Source: JBBRVW01 sp038246545
Lineage (GTDB): Bacteria > Actinomycetota > Actinomycetes > JACCUZ01
Assembly: GCA_038246545.1 (NCBI GenBank)
Contig: JBBRVW010000017.1
Span: 1 to 64,000, forward strand
Direction of reading: 5' to 3'
Length of the DNA: 64,000 bases
The notes under the pieces were generated by a model. The model was not told the DNA's origin, did not search any database, and saw only the letters and a program-made list of their open reading frames with translations. Shown here one piece after another: positions 15,516 to 23,889 of the stretch. Made by a program: the position numbers and the translations under genes. Every line of letters begins with the position of its first letter. Within the stretch, counting starts at the first letter, position 1.

Positions 15516-17608
15516 GCGAGATGATCGACTTTCCGGACGAGGTCGTCACGTCGGCACCGGTCCACTACCTCGACCTCCCGCACGGGGTGGGCCGCGCCGC
15601 GCTGATCACCCTCGACAACGGCTTCGACCACACCAAGCCGACGACTCTCGGGCCGAAGAGCCTGCAGAACCTCGGCGCCGCCATCGACGAGGCCCTCGGC
15701 CGCGACGACGTCGTCGCGGTCGCCGTCACCGGCAAGCCGTTCATCTTCGCGGTGGGCGCCGACCTCAAGGTGATGCAGGCAGGCGGCACCGCTGCACAGG
15801 CCAAGGCCTACTTCGCGCTGGGTCACGACACGTTCCGCAAGCTGCGCGACGCCAAGGTCCCGACGTTCGCCTTCGTCAACGGCGCTGTCATGGGCGGCGG
15901 TCTCGAGCTGGCGCTGCACTGCCACTACCGCACGCTGTCCGCCGGTGTCCCGGCGATCGCCTTTCCCGAGGTGTTCCTCGGGCTGGTCCCCGGCTGGGGC
16001 GGCTCGCAGCTCCTGCCCAACCTCCTCGGCGCCGACAAGGCCGTCACGGTCATCGTCGAGGACGCCATGAACCAGAACCGCATGCTCAAGGCCAAGCAGG
16101 CGTTCGACCTCGGCATCGCCGACGTGCTGCTCGAGCCGGTCGACTTCCTCGAGCAGTCCTTCGAGTGGATGTCGTCGGTCGTGCGCGGCAAGACCGTCGT
16201 CGACCGGCCGGACATCGACCGCGGCGAGGCGTGGGATCAGGCGCTGGCCCGGGCCAGGGCCATCGCCGACATGCGGGTGCACGGCGCGACGCCAGCGCCC
16301 TACCGGGCGATCGAGCTGATCGGGCTGGCCCGCACCGCGTCGTACGACGACGGCATCGCCGCCGAGCGCAAGGCTCTGTTCGAGCTCGCGATGGGCGAGG
16401 AGCTGCGCGCCGGTCTCTACGCCTTCGACCTCGTCCAGCGACGCGCCAAGAAGCCGGCCGGCGTCCCCGACCGGTCGCTGGCCCGCGAGGTCACCAAGGT
16501 AGGCGTCGTCGGCGCCGGGCTGATGGCCTCGCAGCTGGCGATGCTGTTCGTCCAGCGGCTCGAGGTACCTGTGGTCCTCACCGACCTCGACCAGGACCGC
16601 GTGGACAAGGGCGTCGGCTACGTGCACAGCGAGGTCGACAAGCTGCTCGGCAAGGGCCGGATCAACCAGGACAAGGCCAACCGCCTCAAAGCCCTGGTCA
16701 CCGGCAGCACCGGCAAAGAGGCGTTCGCCGACGCCGACTTCGTCATCGAGGCCGTCTTCGAGGAGATGAAGGTCAAGCAGCAGGTCTTCGCCGAGGTGGA
16801 GGCCGTCGTCTCCCCCGAGTGCGTGCTGGCCACCAACACGTCGTCGCTGTCGGTCACCGAGATGGCCGCTCGGCTGGATCACCCCGAACGCGTCGTCGGC
16901 TTCCACTTCTTCAACCCGGTTGCAGTGCTGCCCCTGCTCGAGATCGCACGGGCGGAGATGACCGACGACGCGTCGGTCGCCACCGCGTTCGCTGTCGGCA
17001 GGACCCTGAAGAAGTCCTGCGTCCTGGTGGCCGACCGGCCGGCCTTCATCGTCAACCGGCTGCTCACCCGTTTCCTGGGCGAGGTCACCAAGGCCGTCGA
17101 CGAGGGCACCCCGTTCGAGGTCGCCGACAAGGCGCTGGAGCCGCTGGGGCTGCCTCTCACCCCGTTCGTGCTGCTGCAGCTCGTGGGCCCGGCCGTCGCA
17201 CTGCACGTCGCCGAGACCATGCACGAGGCGTTCCCCGACCGCTTCTACGTCTCGGAGAACCTCGGGCGCCTGGTCGCCGCCGGCAAGACCGGCGTGTACG
17301 TGTGGGAGGGCTCCACCCCGAAGGTCGACCCCGAGGTCGCGGAGATGTTCCAGCAGGGCTCCTCGCCGCTGGCCGAGGAGGAGGTCCGGCGCCGGGCGCT
17401 CGATGCGCTCGCGGAGGAGATCCGGCTGATGCTCGACGAGGGCGTCGTCGACGACGTCCGGGACATCGACCTGGCGATGCTGCTCGGCGCCGGCTGGCCG
17501 TTCCACCTCGGTGGCGTCACGCCGTACCTCGACCGCGAGGGCGTGTCCGAGCGGGTCACCGGGGCGCGGTTCCTCGAGCCCGGCGTCGCGAGCCTCCCCG
17601 GCGCTTAG
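15512..17608 (+). CDS. fadB: Multifunctional enoyl-CoA hydratase / 3-hydroxyacyl-CoA dehydrogenase
   Basis: This is a 698-residue fusion enzyme of fatty-acid beta-oxidation. The N-terminal crotonase domain (about 1-200) has the oxyanion segment FAVGADLKVM and the catalytic glutamates in GGGLELALH and FPEVFLGLVPGWGGSQ. The NAD-binding part starts with VGVVGAGLMASQLA near residue 330 and contains NTSSLSVTEMA and GFHFFNPV. C-terminal 3HCDH domains run to the end. It works with the thiolase encoded directly upstream as an alpha2-beta2 type complex. GTG 15512 overlaps the fadA stop; an ATG nine bases later is a second possible start. Confidence 0.93.
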   Translation: MSEMIDFPDEVVTSAPVHYLDLPHGVGRAALITLDNGFDHTKPTTLGPKSLQNLGAAIDEALGRDDVVAVAVTGKPFIFAVGADLKVMQAGGTAAQAKAYFALGHDTFRKLRDAKVPTFAFVNGAVMGGGLELALHCHYRTLSAGVPAIAFPEVFLGLVPGWGGSQLLPNLLGADKAVTVIVEDAMNQNRMLKAKQAFDLGIADVLLEPVDFLEQSFEWMSSVVRGKTVVDRPDIDRGEAWDQALARARAIADMRVHGATPAPYRAIELIGLARTASYDDGIAAERKALFELAMGEELRAGLYAFDLVQRRAKKPAGVPDRSLAREVTKVGVVGAGLMASQLAMLFVQRLEVPVVLTDLDQDRVDKGVGYVHSEVDKLLGKGRINQDKANRLKALVTGSTGKEAFADADFVIEAVFEEMKVKQQVFAEVEAVVSPECVLATNTSSLSVTEMAARLDHPERVVGFHFFNPVAVLPLLEIARAEMTDDASVATAFAVGRTLKKSCVLVADRPAFIVNRLLTRFLGEVTKAVDEGTPFEVADKALEPLGLPLTPFVLLQLVGPAVALHVAETMHEAFPDRFYVSENLGRLVAAGKTGVYVWEGSTPKVDPEVAEMFQQGSSPLAEEEVRRRALDALAEEIRLMLDEGVVDDVRDIDLAMLLGAGWPFHLGGVTPYLDREGVSERVTGARFLEPGVASLPGA

Positions 17609-17702
17609 CGGAAACGGTCACGCGGACGCCGCCGCGGCACTAGCGTCCGCGGCACTGGGAATCGCTCGGGCGGGGGCCGGAGCCACGGGGAAGGACTGCG
17701 CG

Positions 17703-18959
17703 ATGCCGCACCACCTCCTGCGCACCTGCGCCGCCGTGGCGGCCGGGACACTCGCCCTCGTCGGGATCGGGGCCGGGCCGGCGTCGGCCGCCGTGGCCCC
17801 GCTGGGCGTCGTCAGCGAGGTCACTGCCGGCATCACCGCCGGCAGCGAGCCGTACGACATCGTCAGCGGACCGGACGGGAACATGTGGTTCACCGAGCCA
17901 CGGCTGAACAAGGTCGCCCGGATGACGACGCGGGGCGCGGTCACCGAGCTGACCTCCCAGATCCCGGCGAACGTCGGCCCTCTGCACCTCACGGTTGGCT
18001 CCGACGGCAACCTGTGGTTCAGCGAGGCCTACAAGAACCAGCTCGCGCGGCTCACGACCGGTGGCGTGGTGACCGAGTTCACCGCCGGTGGCGGCACCGG
18101 CCGGATCGGTGAGATGACCGCGGGACCGGACGGCAACGTCTGGTACGTCAAGAGCCGCGCGATCGGCCGGATGACGCCGGCCGGCGAGGTCACCGAGTTC
18201 AGCGCCGGCCTCGCCGCCGACGCGCGGATCGGCGAGATCGCCGCCGGACCGGACGGGAACCTCTGGTTCGCGGAGTACCAGGGCGGCCGCGTCGGCCGGG
18301 TCACCCCGAGCGGGCAGATCACCGAGTTCGCCACCGGCCTGGATCCCGAGCTGTCCCTCCTGGACATCGCTGCCGGTCCGGACGGGACGATGTGGTTCAC
18401 CGCGGACGACGAGCAGCTCCGGCGGATCGCGACGGACGGCGTCGTCTCGACGCTCCCGCACACAGGCGTGCGAGGCGCCTTCACCACGCTCCCCGACGGT
18501 TCGGTCTGGTACATCGCCGGTGGTGGCCGGGTAGGCCGGATCGCATCGAACGGCGCAGTTCGCACGTTCGGCGGTGGCTTTACCAACGGTCCCGCCGACC
18601 TTGCGCTCGGCCCGGACGGGAACCTCTGGTTCACCGACACCACCGGCGACCTCGCCGGCCGGATCGGCACCGGGGCGGTGCTGACCATGACGTGCGTGGA
18701 GAAGGGCGGGGTGACCAAGCCCCGGCTCAAGGTCGTCTGCCGGACCACCGGTCTCGGCGCCGCGCCGACTGTCCGGTGGAAGGTTGCTCGCAAGGACTCG
18801 GGCTCTCTCGTGGCGCGCGGGCGCAAGGCGCTGGTCGGCGGGAAACTCGTCATGAACCTGAGCCGCGCCGATGCCCGCCAGGGGCGGCACCGGGTGACCG
18901 TGACCCGCGGCAGCGGCATCGACAAGGTCGTGGTCACGCGGGTCCTGCGCCTTACGTGA
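17703..18959 (+). CDS. Secreted Vgb-like seven-bladed beta-propeller
   Basis: A 418-residue exported protein. The signal peptide (residues 1-30) ends at GPASAA. Seven repeats carry the GPDGNxWF motif (for example GPDGNMWFTE, GSDGNLWFSE, GPDGNVWYVK, GPDGNLWFAE, GPDGTMWFTA, LPDGSVWYIA, GPDGNLWFTD). This is the fold of virginiamycin B lyase (streptogramin lyase). Most such proteins in actinobacteria are not proven resistance enzymes, and the catalytic histidines of Vgb are not obvious here. The C-terminal 90 residues (TMTCVEKGG onward, two cysteines) form a separate beta-rich domain. The ATG is preceded by GGGGAAGGAC, and TAGCGT at 17641-17646 may be the -10. Confidence 0.78.
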   Translation: MPHHLLRTCAAVAAGTLALVGIGAGPASAAVAPLGVVSEVTAGITAGSEPYDIVSGPDGNMWFTEPRLNKVARMTTRGAVTELTSQIPANVGPLHLTVGSDGNLWFSEAYKNQLARLTTGGVVTEFTAGGGTGRIGEMTAGPDGNVWYVKSRAIGRMTPAGEVTEFSAGLAADARIGEIAAGPDGNLWFAEYQGGRVGRVTPSGQITEFATGLDPELSLLDIAAGPDGTMWFTADDEQLRRIATDGVVSTLPHTGVRGAFTTLPDGSVWYIAGGGRVGRIASNGAVRTFGGGFTNGPADLALGPDGNLWFTDTTGDLAGRIGTGAVLTMTCVEKGGVTKPRLKVVCRTTGLGAAPTVRWKVARKDSGSLVARGRKALVGGKLVMNLSRADARQGRHRVTVTRGSGIDKVVVTRVLRLT

Positions 18960-19021
18960 GCCGCGTCTGTCGCCGGTCGCCGCTAGGGTCGCGGCGCAGG
19001 TCGTCGACGAGGAGGCAGGAC

Positions 19022-19453
19022 ATGGACTGGACGCTCGAAGTCGTCGTGCTGCCGGTGAGCGACATCGGCAGCGCCGTGGAGTTCTACCGGGACAAGGTCG
19101 GTTTCCACCTCGACCACGACACGCAGAACGAGCACATGCACGTCGTGCAGCTGACCCCGCCAGGCTCGGGGTGCTCGATCGTCGTCGGCGACCTGCCGTC
19201 GCAGAACGAGATGGCGCCGGGCTCGCTGCGTGGGCTGCAGCTGGTGGTGGCCGACGCCGAGGCAGCGCGCTCCGAGCTGGTCTCGCGGGGCGTCGACGCG
19301 AGCGAGATCCAGGTCTTCGACGAGCGCGACGGCGGGACCTTCTTCGGGTTCGCCGACCCTGACGGCAACACCTGGGCGGTCCAGCAGCTCAAGGTGCGCG
19401 CCGAGACCCCGCTCATCCCGGTCGAGCACCGCGGCCGGTTCGGCGCGGAGTGA
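19022..19453 (+). CDS. VOC-family (glyoxalase/bleomycin-resistance fold) protein
   Basis: This 143-residue vicinal-oxygen-chelate protein has two beta-alpha-beta repeats: VVVLPVSDIGSAVEFYRDKVGF, and RGLQLVVADAEAARSELVSRGV ending in GTFFGFADPDGNTWAVQQ. A metal-binding glutamate could be the E in the EHMHVV strand. The substrate is unknown. GAGGAGG upstream is a strong ribosome-binding site. The stop overlaps the GNAT gene start by 4 bp (GTGA). Confidence 0.83.
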   Translation: MDWTLEVVVLPVSDIGSAVEFYRDKVGFHLDHDTQNEHMHVVQLTPPGSGCSIVVGDLPSQNEMAPGSLRGLQLVVADAEAARSELVSRGVDASEIQVFDERDGGTFFGFADPDGNTWAVQQLKVRAETPLIPVEHRGRFGAE

Positions 19454-20043
19454 CCCGGCCGAGCCGCCCGGCAGCTGCGGCCGACCGCGACCGCGTGGTC
19501 GCGCTGCTCGTCAGCGCGTTCCGCGACGACCCGGTCTGGGGCTGGGCGTGTCCGGACCCGGCCTTGCGCACCGAGCAGCACCGGCACCTGTGGGGCGCTT
19601 ACGCCGACGGCGCGCTGCGCTACCCGTGGGTCTGGCTCACCGCGACCGCGCTCTGGATCCCACCGGACGGCACCGAGATGTCGTCCGCCCAGGAGTCCGA
19701 CCTCGACAGGGTGATCGACTCGTGGCCGGGCGAGGCGCCGGCCCGGGTGCGGCACGCGATGGAGCGCTTCGAGCAGGCCCACCCGCGGGACGAGCCGCAC
19801 TACTACCTCAGCCTGCTCGGCACCGACGCCGACCATCGCGGCCACGGCTACGGCCTCGGGCTGCTCGCCGAGACCCTGCGTCAGGTCGACGAGGCCGGCG
19901 CACCGGCGTACCTCGAGGCCAGCAACGCCGCCAACGTGCCGCTGTACGAGCGCTACGGGTTCGGCCCGGTCGGCTCCTTCGGCCTGGACGAAGGCCCCGA
20001 GGTCATCACCATGTGGCGGGCCGCACGGCCGGTCGGCGCCTGA
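19450..20043 (+). CDS. GNAT-family N-acetyltransferase
   Basis: This 197-residue protein has the acetyl-CoA loop DADHRGHGYGLGLLAETL near residue 130 and the family C-terminus LEASNAANVPLYERYGFGPVG. The N-terminus AAADRDRVVALLVSAFRDDPVWGWACPD is typical of this GNAT branch. The acceptor is unknown. GTG 19450 overlaps the VOC gene stop, so both are probably made together. Confidence 0.83.
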   Translation: MTRPSRPAAAADRDRVVALLVSAFRDDPVWGWACPDPALRTEQHRHLWGAYADGALRYPWVWLTATALWIPPDGTEMSSAQESDLDRVIDSWPGEAPARVRHAMERFEQAHPRDEPHYYLSLLGTDADHRGHGYGLGLLAETLRQVDEAGAPAYLEASNAANVPLYERYGFGPVGSFGLDEGPEVITMWRAARPVGA

Positions 20044-20076
20044 CGACTGTCGGTGCGGGGCGGCAGACTGGCGACC

Positions 20077-20409
20077 ATGGCGTACGACGAGGAGCTGGCA
20101 GACCGGGTCCGTGCCGTGGTGGAAGCCGAGCCCGGCTACGCCGAGAAGAAGATGTTCGGCGGCCTCGCCTTCCTCGTCGGAGGCAACATGGCGGTGGCAG
20201 CGAGCGGTCAGGGTGGCCTGCTGCTACGCGTCGACCCGGCGCGCACCGAGTCGCTCGTCGAGCCGCCGCTGGTCGACCGCTTCGAGATGCGCGGTCGGAA
20301 GATGGACGGGTGGCTGCGCGTGGCACCCGAGATCGTCGACACCGAGGCGGACCTCCGGCGGTGGGTGGCCCACGGCGTCGACTACGCCCGCTCCCTCCCG
20401 CCGAAGTAG
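20077..20409 (+). CDS. TfoX N-terminal domain protein
   Basis: A 110-residue protein that is just a TfoX N-terminal domain: KKMFGGLAFLVGGNMAVAAS, LLLRVDP and RFEMRGRKMDGWLRVAPE are characteristic. The competence regulator TfoX of Proteobacteria has this domain, but short actinobacterial versions have no known role. I chose ATG 20077, which puts the conserved AYDEELADRVR helix at the N-terminus. Confidence 0.8.
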   Translation: MAYDEELADRVRAVVEAEPGYAEKKMFGGLAFLVGGNMAVAASGQGGLLLRVDPARTESLVEPPLVDRFEMRGRKMDGWLRVAPEIVDTEADLRRWVAHGVDYARSLPPK

Positions 20410-20430
20410 CGCCTGCCGGCGGGCCCGGGC

Positions 20431-20925
20431 TCAGACCGGTGGGTGGTCCGGCCAGGTGACGGCGTACGCCGGGTCGCCGCCGGCCAGGATGCGGACGTAC
20501 CGGAGCAGCTCACGCACGATCCCGGCGTTGCCCATCGCCCAGCCACGCCGCGGTGACAGCTCGCTCGGAGTGACCCGGTGCTCGTGGTTGGACCACCCGG
20601 CACCGGTGCCGTCGGCGGTCGCCCGCCGCTCGATGTCGTCGACGAGCACCTGCGCAAAGGTGGCGTCGGTACGGCCCTCGCCAGCAGGTCGAACGCCAGG
20701 GCCAGAACCCCGGCCGTGCCGCAGCACCGGCCGCTGTTGTCCCAGCAGCCGGGCCGCACCCTGTCGGGCAAGCCGGACCGGGTGACGGTCCGCCAGCAGC
20801 GGTCCACCAGCGCCGTCCAGGCGGGATCGCCGGTGACCCTCCGGGGCGAGCAGCCAGTCCGGGCCCGCCACGGCCAGCTCCGCGGCAGCGAGCGAGTGGT
20901 CAGTCACCGTCAGCCCGCCTGCCAC
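20431..20925 (-). pseudogene. Frame-broken LanC-like (lanthionine synthetase C) remnant
   Basis: Only the C-terminal part of a LanC-fold protein can be pieced together. The frame from about 20925 to 20830 gives LAVAGPDWLLAPEG. The next frame gives GDPAWTALVDRCW and the zinc-site segment PGCWDNSGRCCGTAGVLALA. The sequence then returns to the first frame for FAQVLVDDIERRA, GAGWSNHEHRV and GWAMGNAGIVRELLRYV, ending at 20431. Two compensating shifts are needed, near 20830-20845 and near 20675-20690. The usual N-terminal 200 or more residues are missing. It may be a decayed gene or an assembly error. No lanthipeptide precursor is nearby; such single LanC-like proteins need not make lantibiotics. 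Confidence 0.6.
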
Positions 20926-21025
20926 GGCACCCTCGTGGACCTGGCTGGCCCGCGACCGATGAGTGGCTGTCCCCGCTCCGGTCTATGGTCCGAAGCGCAC
21001 CGACCGTCTACCCCCGGGAGAAGCC

Positions 21026-21445
21026 ATGAGCTCGCGTCTCAACCCCTACATCAGCTTCGACGGCAACGCCAGGGAGGCCATGACGGCCTACCAGTCGGTC
21101 TTCGGCGGCGACCTTGCCATCACCACGTACGCAGAGTTCGGCAACGCCGAGGGCGGGGACGCCGACAAGATCATGCACAGCCAGCTCGAGACCCCCAGCG
21201 GCTACACGATCATGGGCGCCGACAACCCGCCCCACCAGAAGTTCGAGCCGGGCAACAACCTCAGCCTCAGCCTCAGCGGCACCGACGCCGACGCCGACGA
21301 GATGCGCGGTTACTTCGCCCAGCTCGCCGAGGGCGGCACCGTGACCGTGCCGCTCGAGAAGCAGATGTGGGGCGACGACTTCGGCATGTGCGTCGACCGG
21401 TTCGGGATCGCCTGGATGGTCAACATCGGCCAGCCGCAGGCCTGA
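21026..21445 (+). CDS. PhnB-like VOC-family protein
   Basis: This 139-residue protein begins SSRLNPYISFDGNAREAMTAYQSVFGG, the usual opening of PhnB/3-demethylubiquinone-methyltransferase-like VOC proteins. It ends DDFGMCVDRFGIAWMVNIG, also typical. The function of this group is not established; the resemblance to metal-dependent VOC enzymes is structural. CCCGGGAGAAGCC gives a good ribosome-binding site. A TATGGT element lies about 40 bp upstream. It is convergent with queA. Confidence 0.83.
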   Translation: MSSRLNPYISFDGNAREAMTAYQSVFGGDLAITTYAEFGNAEGGDADKIMHSQLETPSGYTIMGADNPPHQKFEPGNNLSLSLSGTDADADEMRGYFAQLAEGGTVTVPLEKQMWGDDFGMCVDRFGIAWMVNIGQPQA

Positions 21446-21479
21446 GCCCCCGAGACTGCGGCGCTCCGGGGCCGCACCC

Positions 21480-22517
21480 TCAGGGCAGCAGCAGAGCCGA
21501 GTCGCCCAGCTCGTGCCACAGGTAGCCCGCGGCGCGGGCCTCGACGTACGCCGCTGCCACCAGCCGGGCTCCCGCGACCGCCTCGAGCAGGCCCAGATGC
21601 GAGGCGCCGTCCTCGTGCCAGCCGGTGACGAGACCGGTGACCGCGCGCGCCGGGCGGCCCGCGCCGAGCACGAGGTCGGTCCAGCCGTGGCCGGCGCGGA
21701 CGAAGCCCGTGGGGTCGGCCACCGTCTCCAGTGCACGGGTCACCGTCGTGCCCACGGCTACCACCCGGCCGCCGGCGGACCGCGTGTGGTTCACCAGGGC
21801 CGCCGTCGTGGGCGGCACGTCGTACGGCTCGGGCAGCGGCCCCTCGCCGTGCTCGAGGGACGAGACGCCGGTGTGCAGGGTCACCGGGGCGAGGAGGACC
21901 CCCGAGGTGACGAGCTGGGTCACCAGGGCGTGGGTGAACGGCCGGCCGGCACTCGGCATCTCGGCGCTGCCCGGCTCGCGGCCGAAAACGGTCTGGTAGC
22001 TCGCCAGCGGCCAGTCGTCCGGGACGTACGCGTAGGCGATCGGCCGGCCGTGCCGGGCGAGGTAGTCCGGCACCCCCCGGGCGACCAGGAGCCGGCAGCG
22101 CCAGAGCCGGGTGGCGCCGGGCTCGACGCTGTCGTCCGGGTACGGCGACAGCACCTGCAGCCGCGCACCGGGGAGCGTCACGGTCTCGCCGGGGACGATG
22201 TCGACCAGCGGCCCGGTGGCCCGGCGTCCCCGCCGCAGCTCGACCGCCCAGGTACCGTCCGGCAGCTCGGTCGACAGGTGCGCCGTGATGGGACCGGCGG
22301 CCCGCTCGCCGTCGACGGCCGCGGCGAGGGTCGCCGAGGTGTTCACGACGACGAGGTCGCCCGGGGCCAGGAAGGAGGGCAGGTCACGGAACCGCGCGTG
22401 CGTGGTCCCGGTGGCACCGGCGACCAGGAGCCGTACCTCGTCCCGGGCGAGCCCGCGCGCCTCCGGGGGCTCGCCGGCGATCCGCACCGGACCCGCGTGC
22501 AGTGCCTCGACGCTCAC
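21480..22517 (-). CDS. queA: S-adenosylmethionine:tRNA ribosyltransferase-isomerase (QueA family)
   Basis: This 345-residue QueA homologue has LVVVNTSATLAAAV near residue 55, GVPDYLARHGRPIAYAY (the region corresponding to RHLPLPPYIKR in other QueA), SYQTVFGREPGSAEMPSAGRPFT, and VTLHTGVSSLEHGEGPLPEPY. QueA uses S-adenosylmethionine to build epoxyqueuosine on tRNA. The motifs are diverged from those of Proteobacteria, so the exact reaction is not certain. The start overlaps the stop of the SDR gene by 4 bp, so it is co-translated from the SoxR-controlled promoter at 23250-23280. No other queuosine genes are in the window. Confidence 0.85.
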   Translation of the reverse strand: MSVEALHAGPVRIAGEPPEARGLARDEVRLLVAGATGTTHARFRDLPSFLAPGDLVVVNTSATLAAAVDGERAAGPITAHLSTELPDGTWAVELRRGRRATGPLVDIVPGETVTLPGARLQVLSPYPDDSVEPGATRLWRCRLLVARGVPDYLARHGRPIAYAYVPDDWPLASYQTVFGREPGSAEMPSAGRPFTHALVTQLVTSGVLLAPVTLHTGVSSLEHGEGPLPEPYDVPPTTAALVNHTRSAGGRVVAVGTTVTRALETVADPTGFVRAGHGWTDLVLGAGRPARAVTGLVTGWHEDGASHLGLLEAVAGARLVAAAYVEARAAGYLWHELGDSALLLP

Positions 22518-23215
22518 GGGTGGGTCCCCACCGGCAGGAGCAGCTCCACGGCCCGGTACCGGCCACTGGGCGGCCTGCGCTCCAGCAGCGCACGCACGGC
22601 CGGCACGGCCACCGTGCCGGGCTCCGGCCGGTCGGAGATGTCCTCGTCCGGGAACGCGGCCTGGTGCATGGCGGTACGCATGTCCCCGGGGTCGAAGGCG
22701 TAGACGGACAGCGCCGGCTCCTCGACCGCCAGGACGGCCGACAGGTGGTCCAGCGCCGCCTTCGCCGAGCCGTAGCCGCCCCAGCCCTCGTAGGCCTCGA
22801 CGGCCGCGTCCGAGCTGATGTTCAGCACCACGCCGGCAGCGCTACGCAGCTGCGGCAGGGCCTCGCGGAGCAAGGCGTGCGGTGCGAGTACATCGACCTC
22901 GTAGACCCGGGCCAGCTCGTCGAGCGGGTAGTCGGCGAGCCGCGGCTGGGGGCTGGGACCGAGCCGGCTGGCGTTGTTGACGAGCAGGTCCAGGCCGCCG
23001 AGGGCCTGGGACGCGGCCACGAGCTCGGCACGGTGGGCGGCGACGGTGACGTCACCGACCACCAACCGGGTGCGTGCCGGGTCGAAGCCGCCGACGGCGG
23101 CGAGCGCGCCGCCCTCGCGGGCGTCGAGGACCAGCGACCAGCCGGCGCCGGACAGGTCTTGCGCGAGGGCGCGGCCGAGGCCGCGGGAGGCACCGGTGAT
23201 CAGGGCGACTGGCAT
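22514..23215 (-). CDS. Short-chain dehydrogenase/reductase
   Basis: This 233-residue classical SDR has the NAD(P)-binding TGASRGLGRAL at residues 7-17, NNAS, the catalytic serine in NISSDAAVEAYEGW, and YGSAKAAL with the Tyr-x3-Lys pair. The PGDMRTAMH segment after the active site is usual. The start is ATG 23215, with AAGGAG ten bases upstream; an earlier ATG lacks a site. It is the first gene of an SDR-queA pair and is divergent from the SoxR-type regulator, with a SoxR-like operator inside its own promoter. Confidence 0.9.
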   Translation of the reverse strand: MPVALITGASRGLGRALAQDLSGAGWSLVLDAREGGALAAVGGFDPARTRLVVGDVTVAAHRAELVAASQALGGLDLLVNNASRLGPSPQPRLADYPLDELARVYEVDVLAPHALLREALPQLRSAAGVVLNISSDAAVEAYEGWGGYGSAKAALDHLSAVLAVEEPALSVYAFDPGDMRTAMHQAAFPDEDISDRPEPGTVAVPAVRALLERRPPSGRYRAVELLLPVGTHP

Positions 23216-23249
23216 CAGGAGCTCCTTGCGTTCAGGTAGGTGTGCGTGC

Positions 23250-23280
23250 ATCCTGAGACATCAAGTTGACTTCAGGTCAA
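23250..23280 (-). promoter_or_regulatory. SDR-queA promoter with 19-bp spacer
   Basis: On the minus strand TTGACC (23275-23280) and CAGGAT (23250-23255) are separated by exactly 19 bp. Such an over-long spacer is the hallmark of MerR/SoxR-activated promoters, where the regulator untwists the DNA. The operator lies between the two elements. Confidence 0.7.
23259..23276. promoter_or_regulatory. SoxR operator
   Basis: CATCAAGTTGACTTCAGG matches the SoxR-box pattern CCTCAAGTTAACTTGAGG at 15 of 18 positions. It lies between the -35 and -10 of the SDR-queA promoter and 48 bp before the soxR start. Confidence 0.75.
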
Positions 23281-23323
23281 GCACGCCCCCGGCGCAGCCG
23301 GTGAGCGACGAGTCGGAGCATTG

Positions 23324-23791
23324 ATGGACACCCACGACCTGCTCACCGTCGGAGCCGTCGCCGAGCGCAGCGGCTTCGCGCCGTCGGCCCTGCGCTACTA
23401 CGAACGGCTGGGGCTGGTGTCAGCGAGCCGTACGTCGGGCGGCCAGCGCCGCTACCCGCGCAGCGTGCTGCGCCGGCTGGCATTCATCAGGGCCGCCCGG
23501 AACATCGGCCTGTCGCTCGACGAGGTGGCCGAGGCGCTCGCGGGGCTGCCGGAGGCCAGGACCCCGACGAAGGCCGACTGGGCGCGTCTGAGCCGGACCT
23601 GGCGGTCGCGCCTGGACGGCCAGATCGCCGGGCTGATGGCGCTGCGCGACGGCCTCGACTCCTGCATCGGCTGCGGCTGCCTCTCGCTGCGTCGCTGCGC
23701 CTTCTCCAACCCTGCCGACCTGGCGGCGGGCTCCGGTCCGGGGGCGGCGTTCCTCCCTCGGTCGCTGCGCCGACCGGTGGACGACAACTGA
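23324..23791 (+). CDS. soxR: SoxR-type MerR-family redox sensor
   Basis: This 155-residue regulator has an N-terminal MerR helix-turn-helix (LLTVGAVAERSGFAPSALRYYERLGL), a dimerisation helix, and the complete [2Fe-2S] ligand set CIGCGCLSLRRC, spaced C-x2-C-x-C-x5-C as in SoxR. In Actinobacteria SoxR answers redox-cycling compounds rather than superoxide and usually controls a few oxidoreductases. It is divergent from the SDR-queA genes across a 108-bp gap that holds a SoxR-box. I prefer ATG 23324 over the in-frame TTG directly before it. Confidence 0.92.
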   Translation: MDTHDLLTVGAVAERSGFAPSALRYYERLGLVSASRTSGGQRRYPRSVLRRLAFIRAARNIGLSLDEVAEALAGLPEARTPTKADWARLSRTWRSRLDGQIAGLMALRDGLDSCIGCGCLSLRRCAFSNPADLAAGSGPGAAFLPRSLRRPVDDN

Positions 23792-23877
23792 CCGTAGTCG
23801 GTCCGGCGTACCGGTGCACACACGCAGCGTGAGCGGGGCTCACCCTGCTGGCCGAGTCTGTCGGGTCGCCGGCTGGG

Positions 23878-23883
23878 TACCGT
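23878..23883 (+). promoter_or_regulatory. -10 element of the 23890 gene
   Basis: TACCGT lies 6 nt before GTG 23890 and predicts a leaderless transcript. Confidence 0.45.
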
Positions 23884-23889
23884 CAGAAC

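Noticed and set aside
15398..17506. 702-codon open frame antisense to fadB
   Set aside because: A mirror of the fadB codon pattern with no recognisable motif.
17703..18959. Streptogramin resistance (virginiamycin B lyase)
   Set aside because: Only the propeller fold is shared. The protein has a signal peptide and an extra C-terminal domain, and I could not see the catalytic histidines, so no resistance role is claimed.
20431..21025. Lanthipeptide biosynthesis cluster
   Set aside because: The LanC-like piece is broken, and no precursor peptide, dehydratase or transporter gene is near.
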